Below are positions 28,349 through 35,873 of a stretch of DNA of 64,000 bases, one piece after another. Origin of the DNA: JAUVKT01 sp942491535 (GTDB taxonomy: Bacteria; Bacteroidota; Bacteroidia; Bacteroidales; VadinHA17). The stretch's first letter is position 1. Every line of letters starts with the position of its first letter. The notes below the pieces were generated by a model. It made no database searches, was not told the origin of the DNA, and was given only the letters and a program-made list of their open reading frames with translations. The translations under genes and the position numbers were made by a program. Location of the stretch: positions 1 through 64,000 of the forward strand of contig CALOBV010000024.1 of the NCBI GenBank assembly GCA_942491535.1, given 5' to 3'.

Positions 28349-29260
28349 ATGGAAAATATAACTGCCTTACTTCAAGATTCACTCGGCATATCTCCGGAGA
28401 CACAAAGTAATATTCTCTACTCAATCATAATCCTTGTTGTACTGGGGGTGCTGAGATACTTAATATTAAAGGTGGTCTGGCGCTATTCTGATGAGCCCAA
28501 AGTACGTTATACCTGGAACCGTACGGTATCATTCTTTTTTGGCTTATTCTCTGTTTTGTTGATACTGGGTGTATGGTTCAAGGCTCTCGGTCAGCTGGGA
28601 GCTTTCCTTGGCTTACTCTCGGCTGGTATTGCCATCGCACTGAAAGATCCCCTTACTAATATTGCAGGGTGGCTGTTTATACTTGTCAGGAAGCCCTTTT
28701 CTATTGGTGACAGGGTCCAGATAGGTGGTGATGCAGGTGATATCATTGATATCCGCCTTTTCCAATTTTCCATTTTAGAGATAGGGAAATGGGTTGATGC
28801 AGATCAAAGCACGGGCAGGATTATCCATATACCTAACAGTAAAGTATTCACAGATTCACAGGCTAACTACAGTGCAGGCTTCGAGTTTATCTGGAATGAG
28901 ATTGGCGTCCTGTTAACATTTGAGAGCGACTGGCAAAAAGCCAAGACGCTTCTGGGAAGTATTATTACAAACCATGCAGAATCTTTAAGCTTATCCGCGG
29001 AGAAAAAGATCAGAGATGCGAGTAAAAAATATATGATCTTTTACCAGTACCTTACACCTATTGTCTACACAAAGGTCATGGATAGCGGTGTTAAGCTCAC
29101 CCTGAGGTACATCTGTGATCCCCGTAAGCGCAGGACATCCGAGAATGATTTATGGGAAGACATACTGATTAATCTTGAGAAGCATCCGGATATTGAGCTG
29201 GCATATCCTACTACCAGGTTCTATCGTAATAATGAGGGGGTCTCAGGGAAAACTGAATAA
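28349..29260 (+). CDS. MscS-family mechanosensitive ion channel
   Basis: A 303-residue small-conductance mechanosensitive channel homologue. Three N-terminal membrane segments are visible (about 22-42, 58-80, 85-115); the pore-lining helix GAFLGLLSAGIAIALKD resembles TM3 of MscS, and the cytoplasmic beta domain follows with PFSIGDRVQIGGDAGDI and HIPNSKVF. The C-terminal third (about 180-290) contains the vestibule region. It opens when membrane tension rises and protects against osmotic downshock. No operon partner is obvious; an unusual repeat-rich stretch follows it. Confidence 0.92.
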   Translation: MENITALLQDSLGISPETQSNILYSIIILVVLGVLRYLILKVVWRYSDEPKVRYTWNRTVSFFFGLFSVLLILGVWFKALGQLGAFLGLLSAGIAIALKDPLTNIAGWLFILVRKPFSIGDRVQIGGDAGDIIDIRLFQFSILEIGKWVDADQSTGRIIHIPNSKVFTDSQANYSAGFEFIWNEIGVLLTFESDWQKAKTLLGSIITNHAESLSLSAEKKIRDASKKYMIFYQYLTPIVYTKVMDSGVKLTLRYICDPRKRRTSENDLWEDILINLEKHPDIELAYPTTRFYRNNEGVSGKTE

Positions 29261-29263
29261 TAA

Positions 29264-29409
29264 ACCACACTCCGGAGCCGGCAAAGCCGGCAATCTTAAA
29301 AACTGGAATTACGAGTGTTGCTTCGCAAACTCGTGATTCCTTGTGCTTTTTTTATAAAAAACCACACTCCGGGAGAATCCGTTCCGGATTCAAAATGTAT
29401 CTGGCTCAT
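29264..29409. repeat. Copies of the tRNA-Phe 3' end/trailer sequence with adjacent hairpins
   Basis: ACCACACTCCGG occurs at 29264-29275 and 29361-29372, and once inverted at 29481-29492 where it is the end and trailer of tRNA-Phe. Each copy is followed by a hairpin: gccggc-aaa-gccggc (29277-29291), gaatcc/ggattc (29375-29391), and the terminator of the tRNA itself. The first two lie in opposite orientation to the tRNA. Confidence 0.5.
29305..29353 (+). repeat. Hairpin element B with TTGC-TTC-GCAA tip
   Basis: Stem acgagt (29311-29316) with actcgt (29329-29334) around TTGC-TTC-GCAA, extended outward by ggaat/attcc, then GTGCTTTTTTT. It matches element A at 13977-14022; base pairs in the stem differ but pairing is kept in both copies. 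Confidence 0.5.
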
Positions 29410-29455
29410 CCAAAAATATTTAAGCAAGCTTATATCTTCGAATGAGCCAGATACA
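29396..29455. repeat. 14-base inverted repeat downstream of tRNA-Phe
   Basis: tgtatctggctcat (29396-29409) pairs perfectly with atgagccagataca (29442-29455) across a 32-base loop, which itself contains taagc-aa-gctta. It lies just past the tRNA terminator and could be a second-stage terminator or part of a small mobile or structured element. Confidence 0.5.
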
Positions 29456-29480
29456 AAAAATCCCGCAATTGCGGGATTTT
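29455..29480 (-). terminator. Terminator of the tRNA-Phe gene
   Basis: tcccgcaattgcggga (29461-29476) is a perfect palindromic stem; read on the minus strand it is followed by six T residues. It lies 9 bases beyond the tRNA 3' end. The same stem could also end transcripts from the mscS side. Confidence 0.75.
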
Positions 29481-29488
29481 CCGGAGTG

Positions 29489-29561
29489 TGGTGCCAGCTG
29501 GAATTGAACCAGCGACACCAGGATTTTCAGTCCTGTGCTCTACCAACTGAGCTATGGCACC
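29489..29561 (-). tRNA. tRNA-Phe (GAA)
   Basis: A 73-base cloverleaf on the minus strand. Acceptor arm GGTGCCA pairs with TGGCACC; the D arm AGCTCAGTTGGTAGAGC, anticodon arm with loop CTGAAAA (anticodon GAA) and T arm GCTGGTTCAATTCCAGC are all standard. Discriminator is A; the 3' CCA is not encoded and must be added after transcription. A consensus promoter lies 15 bases upstream and a hairpin terminator follows. Confidence 0.97.
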
Positions 29562-29575
29562 CTCTGTTCGGACTG

Positions 29576-29606
29576 CAAATATAAGTGCCAAATTCATTCT
29601 GACAAA
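29576..29606 (-). promoter_or_regulatory. Promoter of tRNA-Phe
   Basis: On the minus strand TTTG (29606-29603), a 19-base spacer and TATATTTG (29583-29576) match the Bacteroidota -33 (TTTG) and -7 (TAnnTTTG) boxes exactly. Transcription would start near 29570, a few bases before the mature tRNA. Confidence 0.75.
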
Positions 29607-29665
29607 GAATTGATTTATCTTTTTTCATTAAAATAATAATATTCTTAGATATTTCCCACCTAGCC

Positions 29666-29696
29666 TTTACTATATCAGTTACTTAAACTACTTTTG
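29666..29696 (+). promoter_or_regulatory. Candidate promoter of the M16 peptidase operon
   Basis: TACTTTTG (29689-29696) matches the Bacteroidota -7 box; TTTA (29666-29669) 19 bases upstream is a near match to the -33 box. The coding start follows at 29715. Confidence 0.5.
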
Positions 29697-29714
29697 CAGC
29701 CTGATAAATAATGA

Positions 29715-30935
29715 ATGGAATATTTTATACATACCCTCGATAACGGTATCAGACTGATTCACCTGCAGGTGCCTAATATTGTGGCACAATGTGGTCTCAT
29801 TATAAATGCAGGATCCAGAGACGAGAAGGATGAAGAACATGGTATGGCTCATTTTATTGAACACATGTTCTTTAAGGGCACCGGGAAAAGAAAAGCATAT
29901 CACATCCTGAGCAGACTCGAAGACCGTGGAGGTGAGCTTAATGCCTATACAACAAAAGAAGAAACAGTATTATATGGTTCCTTTCTGAAAGAGGATTACA
30001 ATATTGCTATGGAACTGATTAGCGATATTGCCTTTAACTCAACCTTTCCGTCCAAGGAACTTAAAAGGGAAAAAGAAGTAATCCTGGAAGAAATCAATTC
30101 TTATAAAGACACTCCCTCTGAACTTATTTTCGACGACTTTGAAGAACTGATCTTTAATGGCGATGCACTTGGCCGCAACATACTGGGAGAGGAAAACAGC
30201 CTGAAGTCTTTCAACAGGGAATCTATAAGTTCATTTATAAAAAACAACTACTTCACCGACCAGATGGTGTTTTGCTCTATTGGTAATATTTCCACAAAGC
30301 GCATCCAGAGTCTTTTCGAAAAATACTATTCAAAAGTACCCGCTAACAAAGGGGAAAGAATAAGGTCAAATAAGAACGGGTATAAGCCCGACTCAAAAAT
30401 ATTACAAAAAGGAACCTGGCAGAATCACTGCATTATTGGTAATGTGGCTTATAACCTGAAAGATTCAAGGCGAATCGGGATGTTTCTTTTAAATAACATC
30501 CTGGGGGGACAGGGACTAAATTCAAGGCTTAACCTCTCTCTCAGAGAAAAAAATGGCTTTGCATATAATGTTGAATCATCCTACCAGCCCTACTTTGATA
30601 CCGGTGTGTTTTTAATATACTTCGGAACAGAACAGGCCAACCTTGATAAAAGCATCTCTATTGCACGTAAGGAACTTAAAAAGCTGAGAGAGACTCAACT
30701 GGGAACAACCCAGCTTCATAAGGCAAAGAAACAGATTAAAGGTAACCTGGCAAGATCGTACGAAAACCACGAAAGCTATATGCTGAGCATGGGGAAAAGC
30801 CTTCTGGTATATGGTAGGGTTGATCCGCTTGATGAAATATATAGAAAGATAGACCTGCTAAGCTCACAAAATCTGCTCGATATTGCTAACGAGGTATTTG
30901 ATGATGATAAACTCTCAACACTTATCTATAAATAA
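29715..30935 (+). CDS. M16 family zinc peptidase (insulinase/processing peptidase type)
   Basis: A 406-residue M16B-type metallopeptidase. The inverted zinc motif HFIEH (His46, Glu49, His50) is intact, with the downstream Glu in ILEEINSYKD (about 123-126) as third ligand, and the C-terminal half has NILGGQGLNSRLNLSLREKNGFAY, which contributes the substrate-binding Arg-Tyr. There is no signal peptide, so a cytoplasmic role is likely. The stop overlaps the next start by one base (TAATG), so it is co-transcribed with the O-methyltransferase. ATG at 29711 in another frame is not used. Confidence 0.93.
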   Translation: MEYFIHTLDNGIRLIHLQVPNIVAQCGLIINAGSRDEKDEEHGMAHFIEHMFFKGTGKRKAYHILSRLEDRGGELNAYTTKEETVLYGSFLKEDYNIAMELISDIAFNSTFPSKELKREKEVILEEINSYKDTPSELIFDDFEELIFNGDALGRNILGEENSLKSFNRESISSFIKNNYFTDQMVFCSIGNISTKRIQSLFEKYYSKVPANKGERIRSNKNGYKPDSKILQKGTWQNHCIIGNVAYNLKDSRRIGMFLLNNILGGQGLNSRLNLSLREKNGFAYNVESSYQPYFDTGVFLIYFGTEQANLDKSISIARKELKKLRETQLGTTQLHKAKKQIKGNLARSYENHESYMLSMGKSLLVYGRVDPLDEIYRKIDLLSSQNLLDIANEVFDDDKLSTLIYK

Positions 30936-31573
30936 TGGATAGGGACCTTGAAAAATATATTAACGACTATATTTCTCCTCAGGGTGAACTGCTTGAAGAA
31001 CTTTTCAGGAAAACTCACACATCGGTTATAAATCCAAATATGGTCTCGGGTCATCTCCAGGGCAAGGTTCTTGAAATGCTTGTTTCAATGATCTCACCAA
31101 AACTGGTTCTTGAGATAGGAACGTATACCGGCTATTCGGCAATATCAATGGCAGGTGCCATGACTGAAGGTTCTGAACTGCATACTATTGAAGTCAATGA
31201 TGAACTATATGAATTAAGCAGCACCTTTATTAAGAAAGCCGGACTGGATCACAAAATAGTGATGCATACCGGAGATGCCAAGACTATAATCCCGGAGCTA
31301 AATATGCTTTTTGATCTTGTTTTTATTGACGGTGACAAGAGGGAATATACTCAGTATTACAATACTGTATTCCCTGTACTGAAGACAGGAGGCTATATTA
31401 TTGCAGATAATGTTCTATGGGATGGAAAGGTTGTTAATTCAAAGGACAACGATCCAATGACAATGGGTATAAGAAGTTTCAATAAACTTGTTAAAAACGA
31501 TCCCAGGGTAGAGCAGGTTATCCTGCCATTAAGAGATGGTCTGATGCTAATTAGAAAACTGACAGACAGGTGA
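30935..31573 (+). CDS. Class I SAM-dependent O-methyltransferase
   Basis: A 212-residue methyltransferase of the caffeoyl-CoA/catechol O-methyltransferase family. Motif I is LVLEIGTYTGYSAISMA (the SAM-binding loop), motif II has HTIEVNDELYELSSTF, and LVFIDGDKREY plus IIADNVLWDGKV hold the conserved metal-binding Asp/Asn residues. The substrate in bacteria of this type is unknown. It is translationally coupled to the M16 peptidase. Confidence 0.9.
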   Translation: MDRDLEKYINDYISPQGELLEELFRKTHTSVINPNMVSGHLQGKVLEMLVSMISPKLVLEIGTYTGYSAISMAGAMTEGSELHTIEVNDELYELSSTFIKKAGLDHKIVMHTGDAKTIIPELNMLFDLVFIDGDKREYTQYYNTVFPVLKTGGYIIADNVLWDGKVVNSKDNDPMTMGIRSFNKLVKNDPRVEQVILPLRDGLMLIRKLTDR

Positions 31574-31610
31574 TGCCTGGCGTAAAATATTTAGCCCGAA
31601 TATATTTCAA

Positions 31611-32063
31611 CTATTTTTTCAGAACTACATTTAGCGCTGAAAGGCCCCTGACACCTTTTTCGATCTCAAAAGTAACAATATTACCCTCTTTTATCGGTTC
31701 GCTCAGTCCGTTTGAATGAACAAATATCCGCTCATTGGTTTCAGAATCAATAATGAATCCATATCCCTTTGATTCATTGAAAAAGTTAACCTTACCTGTT
31801 CTGATTTTTCCAGCATTACCGTCTGACTCTGACTTTGGTATATCAATCTCAATATCCTCAAGTTTTACTTTCTCTTTATATCTAGGGTCAGGCGCACTTG
31901 AAGTAATACTACCATTATGGTCGACATAAGCTATCATATCTTCAAAGCTTTTTTTGGTATTATTATCCCTTCTGGCTTGCTTTTTCTTTTCCTTGTCTTT
32001 TCGCGCCTTTAATTTCTTGTTTCTGACTTCTTTCTTGTTAAATGACTCTTTTGATCCGCCCAT
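31611..32063 (-). CDS. Cold-shock domain protein with basic N-terminal tail
   Basis: A 150-residue nucleic-acid-binding protein. Residues about 85-148 form a cold-shock domain: GKVNFFNESKGYGFI (RNP1, KGYGFI) and IFVHSNGL (RNP2). The first 40 residues are very rich in Lys and Arg, and may bind RNA or ribosomes. Proteins with this plan are common in Bacteroidota and are longer than the 70-residue CspA. It is convergent with the O-methyltransferase and is 16 bases after the nitronate monooxygenase stop on the same strand. Confidence 0.88.
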   Translation of the reverse strand: MGGSKESFNKKEVRNKKLKARKDKEKKKQARRDNNTKKSFEDMIAYVDHNGSITSSAPDPRYKEKVKLEDIEIDIPKSESDGNAGKIRTGKVNFFNESKGYGFIIDSETNERIFVHSNGLSEPIKEGNIVTFEIEKGVRGLSALNVVLKK

Positions 32064-32079
32064 AAATTAAATAATAGTA

Positions 32080-33183
32080 TTAGTTATTAATATTAGCCTT
32101 CATCTTTTTTGAGATTTTATTGAATTCTTTCTTAAGCTCAACAAATATCTCTTTAACTGTTGTGATTTTTTTAATCCTACCTGCATTAGAGCCGGTGAAT
32201 GCAAACCCATCTGCCAACGTTCCGTTGTATGCAGCAGCAAGAGCATTTGCTATGCAATACAGGGTTGTCTTTGGGTTACAACTCCTTATACAGTTATAAG
32301 TGCAATTACTTGGTCTTCTAAGTCCTGCGGTAGCTTCCTCCAGGAAGTTATTGTGAATTGCCCTGCCGGGCATTCCAACCGGACTCTTTATAATCTCAAT
32401 ATCTGACTCATTGGCATTTATAATAGCATCCTTGAACTCCTGAGATGCATCACACTCTTCGGTTGCAATAAATCTTGTTCCCATCTGTACAGCCGTCGCT
32501 CCCTGCTCAATTATATTATATATATCCGTCCCGGTGTATATACCTCCTGCTGCAATAACAGGCACCTTTTTGTTATGAATCCGGTAAATATCGTCTGCTA
32601 CTTCCCTAACTTCCTTAACCAGTACGGGAAGTGACTTGTTCTCACTTTCCAGTTCATCAACTTTAAACCCAAGATGTCCTCCGGCCTCCGGACCCTCTAC
32701 CACAAAAGCATCAGGAATATAATCGTAGTTCTGACTCCACTTTTTCCAGATTATACTCGCAGCTCTTGCAGAAGATATAATAGGAACCAGTTTGGTTTTT
32801 ACTCCTTCTCCAAGATATTTAGGTAAATCCAATGGCAATCCGGCTCCCGAAAAAATAATATCTATTCCTTCCTCAATTGATGTTTTAACCATGTCTGAGA
32901 AATCGGTAAGTACAGCCATAATATTAACACCCAATATACCAGAGCTTAATGATCTTGCTTTTCTAATCTCATTTCGGACACCTTCAATATTTCCCAACCT
33001 GTAGTTTACATTTCTGTTAGTGCCGGTAAGTCCTACTCCAACAGTTGAGATTATCCCTATTCCACCCATATTAGCAACAGCAGATGCCAGATTCGAAAGA
33101 GATATCCCAATACCCATACCACCCTGCACAATAGGAACCTTTATTTTAAGATCTCCTATATTAAATGATTTCATATGCAACAA
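32080..33183 (-). CDS. Nitronate monooxygenase (FMN-dependent)
   Basis: A 367-residue TIM-barrel flavoenzyme of the 2-nitropropane dioxygenase family. FMN- and phosphate-binding segments include VPIVQGGMGIGIS near the start, VVEGPEAGGHLGF with the likely catalytic His, and PVIAAGGIYTG plus AVQMGTRFIATEE later. A Cys-containing C-terminal stretch (RPSNCTYNCIRSCNP) is a known variation among family members. It oxidises alkyl nitronates or related nitro compounds. Its start is the ATG at 33183; an earlier in-frame start is not seen. Confidence 0.9.
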   Translation of the reverse strand: MLHMKSFNIGDLKIKVPIVQGGMGIGISLSNLASAVANMGGIGIISTVGVGLTGTNRNVNYRLGNIEGVRNEIRKARSLSSGILGVNIMAVLTDFSDMVKTSIEEGIDIIFSGAGLPLDLPKYLGEGVKTKLVPIISSARAASIIWKKWSQNYDYIPDAFVVEGPEAGGHLGFKVDELESENKSLPVLVKEVREVADDIYRIHNKKVPVIAAGGIYTGTDIYNIIEQGATAVQMGTRFIATEECDASQEFKDAIINANESDIEIIKSPVGMPGRAIHNNFLEEATAGLRRPSNCTYNCIRSCNPKTTLYCIANALAAAYNGTLADGFAFTGSNAGRIKKITTVKEIFVELKKEFNKISKKMKANINN

Positions 33184-33365
33184 ATTACATTACCGCGAAT
33201 CAGGTTACGGTAACAATTATTAAATAGTATAAGAAAATATAAGAGAAAGGTTCCCCCTGGAGCTGTTCCAAATATAGATCTTCCTGAATGTCAGGCAAAG
33301 ATAGGCATTTTAATGATGAGAAAGACAATTATAGGCCATTTCTGGGTCGAGAATGGCGGATTATC

Positions 33366-33575
33366 CTATTTCTGACTCTCTTCTTCCTCCATTTCGCCTG
33401 TAATTTCTTTAATTCTAATTGCGTTCAGTTCTCTCGAGACAGTCGTAAGGTTCATCATAATAGTCTTATACTCCGGATATTTATTGTATTTCTCCCTCAT
33501 TGTATACATAATATTCAGAACCATCTTCTGCAGATTCTCGCTTGTTTCGAACTTTTTCAGGTTTTCAGTTGACAT
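33366..33575 (-). CDS. Small conserved-looking protein of unknown function
   Basis: A 69-residue protein starting at ATG 33575 (MSTENLKKFET); a longer frame to 33653 exists, but the internal start has the more natural N terminus. Mostly helical in appearance with an acidic end (EEEESQK). No family recognised. It is divergent to the SH3-like gene; a 15-base tandem repeat lies in between. Confidence 0.4.
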   Translation of the reverse strand: MSTENLKKFETSENLQKMVLNIMYTMREKYNKYPEYKTIMMNLTTVSRELNAIRIKEITGEMEEEESQK

Positions 33576-33665
33576 ATTATTGGTCTTATTGTTTTGCTTG
33601 TTGCAATATAATAAAATGTTCATCCTCTGCCAAAATAAGTGTTTGTGAAACATAAGGATTGGTGT

Positions 33666-33725
33666 GTGGATGGATAGAGGGTGGATGGGTAGAGAGTGGA
33701 TGGGTAGAGAGTGGATGGGTAGAGG
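33666..33725. repeat. 15-base tandem repeat, four copies
   Basis: Four units of about GTGGATGGGTAGAGA (33666-33680, 33681-33695, 33696-33710, 33711-33725); units 2 and 3 are identical, and units 1 and 4 differ at one to three bases. The purine-rich strand is G-rich. It lies between two divergent genes. Confidence 0.85.
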
Positions 33726-33800
33726 AAGGAAAAACTATTGTATGATCGGATTGGTACAATTTTTGACACTCAATGGAAGTAAACAATTAATACACTAATT

Positions 33801-34385
33801 ATGAAGTTAAATATATTCAGGAAAGGGCTTCTGGGTCTTTTCGTTATCGTTCTTGGCTCACTGTCTGTAATGGCGCAAACTCAGAAAATTACAACTACCT
33901 CAGCATGCAGGTTATTTGCCGACATTGAAAATGTATCTTCTGTTCTGTTATATATCCCAAAAAACAAGGAAGTGGAAGTAATTGAGTATTCAGGAGAATA
34001 TGCCCTGGTTGAGTATGAAGGTACACAGGGATGGATCAAGGCAGATAAAACCACTGCATCAACGATTCAGGCGCAGGAGAATATTGCTCCGCAAAACAAT
34101 AATAATAACAATATTCCATACGACAGGTACTCCGTGCTTATCGACAAATACGGTATGAGAACCGGCAAGTCTATTTATGAGCATAAGATATGGAAAGGAA
34201 TTGATAACAACATGGTTAAGGATAGCTGGGGAAAGCCTCTCCAGGTTAGTCGTGAAGTAAATAATTCAGGAACTATTGAGATCTGGACCTATAGAAAAAG
34301 CTGGTTGTTGCTGAAAAACGGAATCCTGACAGAGTGGGGCCCCAATAAAGAAGGTTTAAAGAAACTAAGGAGGGCTGCGGTTTAA
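33801..34385 (+). CDS. Exported SH3-like domain protein
   Basis: A 194-residue protein with a signal peptide (about 1-25, ending at VMAQTQ). Residues 28-88 resemble a bacterial SH3b domain (RLFADIENVSSVLL, VEVIEYSGEYALVEYEGTQGWI). An Asn-rich linker (about 98-104) leads to a C-terminal segment KIWKGIDNNMVKDSWGKPL, which resembles the pattern of outer-membrane SmpA/DUF2845-like repeats. Function unknown; SH3b domains often bind cell-wall peptides. Confidence 0.68.
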   Translation: MKLNIFRKGLLGLFVIVLGSLSVMAQTQKITTTSACRLFADIENVSSVLLYIPKNKEVEVIEYSGEYALVEYEGTQGWIKADKTTASTIQAQENIAPQNNNNNNIPYDRYSVLIDKYGMRTGKSIYEHKIWKGIDNNMVKDSWGKPLQVSREVNNSGTIEIWTYRKSWLLLKNGILTEWGPNKEGLKKLRRAAV

Positions 34386-34539
34386 AATGTTGATATTGTT
34401 TATACGATGTATATACTTTGTATATAAGCAATACATCTCTTTCCTTATTTTCGTTGCTATTTTTGGATAATTGAATTTTTGGTTTAGCATAATCAGGATT
34501 ATAGCTAAATTATAATCCGCTCAACCACTATTAGATCCA

Positions 34540-35778
34540 ATGAAGGTAATTATCAGACTGTCCGCATTTACTATTATTTCCTTATTGATCATGATTCTAA
34601 ACTCCTGTTCTGATAATAGTGTTAGTGGTGGAAACGACCCAGATATTGAAGATGGATATTTTATTGACGGTCCCTATATTATATATGAACAGGGCATACC
34701 TGTAAAGTATTATAGGAACAACTGGAGTAAAATGCAGTCTTCAATTGCAGAACCCGGATCAGATATTAAGGTTATAGCCCGGGGTCAGTATCCCGACGAA
34801 TTCAATTTCAGGATTATGGATAAGTATCCTGTGGCGCCCAGTGTATCAGATGAGGCAGATAAAATTTTTGTTACTTCAGATATTGAAGGGAACTACTACG
34901 CTCTTATAAACCTGCTGATTGGAAATGGAGTTATAGATAGCAATCTCAACTGGACATTCGGTTCTAATCATCTCGTACTGCTCGGTGATATGGTCGATAG
35001 GGGTTATTATGTAACGGAAGTACTCTGGCTAATTTATAAAATTGATCAACAGGCGGAAGCTCTTGGAGGTAAGGTGCATTTCATCCAGGGTAATCATGAT
35101 ATTATGTGCATGAGCGGTGATGACAGGTACGCAGACCCTAAATACCTGAGAATTGCTGAATTGATTGGTGTTGAATATAAAGAACTATATGGACCTGACT
35201 CAGAGATCGGCAGATGGATGCGCACAAAAAATGGCATAGAGAAAATTGGTGATTATCTCTTTGTGCATGCCGGTGTAAGTCCTGAAGTTATGAATATGGG
35301 ACTAACAATAGAAGAGATAAATAATCTTATCAAGCCCCACTATGGTCAGTCCATCACTTCCTATGATCCAGAGAATGTTTATACACTATTTAAATCTGCC
35401 GGGATATTCTGGTACAGAGGATATTTCAAAGAGAATGAAGGTGTTTATGACCTGGCATCCCAGTATGAAGTGAATGCTATCCTTGATTACTTTAACGTTA
35501 GTGCAATATTTGTCGGCCATACTGTTGTTGACAATATCACATCGAAATACGATAATGCAGTTTATGCAATAGATGTACATCATCCGGAAGATGCATTTTC
35601 AGACATTAATTTTCAGGCGCTGCTTATAGATGGTGACAATATCTACTCTGTTGATGAAGTCGGCAATCGCATACTTTCTATACTAATTCCATCTTATAGA
35701 AATATGAGCCCTTTGAAAGTATATATTTCTACCTGCTTGAGGACCTTTATCTATACAGCAAAACATAATAAAAGTTAA
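34540..35778 (+). CDS. Calcineurin-like metallophosphoesterase lipoprotein
   Basis: A 412-residue lipoprotein (Cys23 in MILNSCSDN). Metallophosphoesterase motifs are in order: SDIEGNYYAL, LLGDMVDRG (Asp-rich metal site), IQGNHDIM, a FVHAGVSPEV and FVGHTVVDN with the last His ligands. The arrangement resembles Shewanella-like or PPP-family protein phosphatases rather than DNA nucleases. It should act in the periplasm or at the outer membrane, probably as a phosphomonoesterase or diesterase. No obvious partner. Confidence 0.85.
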   Translation: MKVIIRLSAFTIISLLIMILNSCSDNSVSGGNDPDIEDGYFIDGPYIIYEQGIPVKYYRNNWSKMQSSIAEPGSDIKVIARGQYPDEFNFRIMDKYPVAPSVSDEADKIFVTSDIEGNYYALINLLIGNGVIDSNLNWTFGSNHLVLLGDMVDRGYYVTEVLWLIYKIDQQAEALGGKVHFIQGNHDIMCMSGDDRYADPKYLRIAELIGVEYKELYGPDSEIGRWMRTKNGIEKIGDYLFVHAGVSPEVMNMGLTIEEINNLIKPHYGQSITSYDPENVYTLFKSAGIFWYRGYFKENEGVYDLASQYEVNAILDYFNVSAIFVGHTVVDNITSKYDNAVYAIDVHHPEDAFSDINFQALLIDGDNIYSVDEVGNRILSILIPSYRNMSPLKVYISTCLRTFIYTAKHNKS

Positions 35779-35858
35779 AATTTACCTTATTGAAATTATT
35801 TTTAGTAATATTCATTCCTGAAAATGAAGAAACCTTTAAATATTAAAACCTAAATTAA

Positions 35859-35873
35859 AAGGAGGACAAAGTG
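35859..35873 (+). promoter_or_regulatory. Strong Shine-Dalgarno and GTG start of the first M14 gene
   Basis: aaggagg (35859-35865) lies 5 bases before the GTG at 35871. Strong Shine-Dalgarno sequences are uncommon in Bacteroidota; the next M14 gene has one too. Confidence 0.6.

Noticed and set aside
29576..29592. TGGCAC near the tRNA promoter as a sigma-54 box
   Set aside because: The distance to the GC of a -12 box is 11 rather than 10 bases, and the same bases form a perfect TTTG/TATATTTG promoter, which explains them better.
33666..33725. Possible CRISPR array
   Set aside because: Units are contiguous with no spacers and only 15 bases long, so it is a simple tandem repeat; no cas genes are near.
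33586..33786. A 66-codon frame through the 15-base repeat encoding repeated Ser-Thr-His-Pro-Leu
   Set aside because: It is explained by the tandem repeat being a multiple of three; there is no start context or signal, and it overlaps the gap between two better genes.
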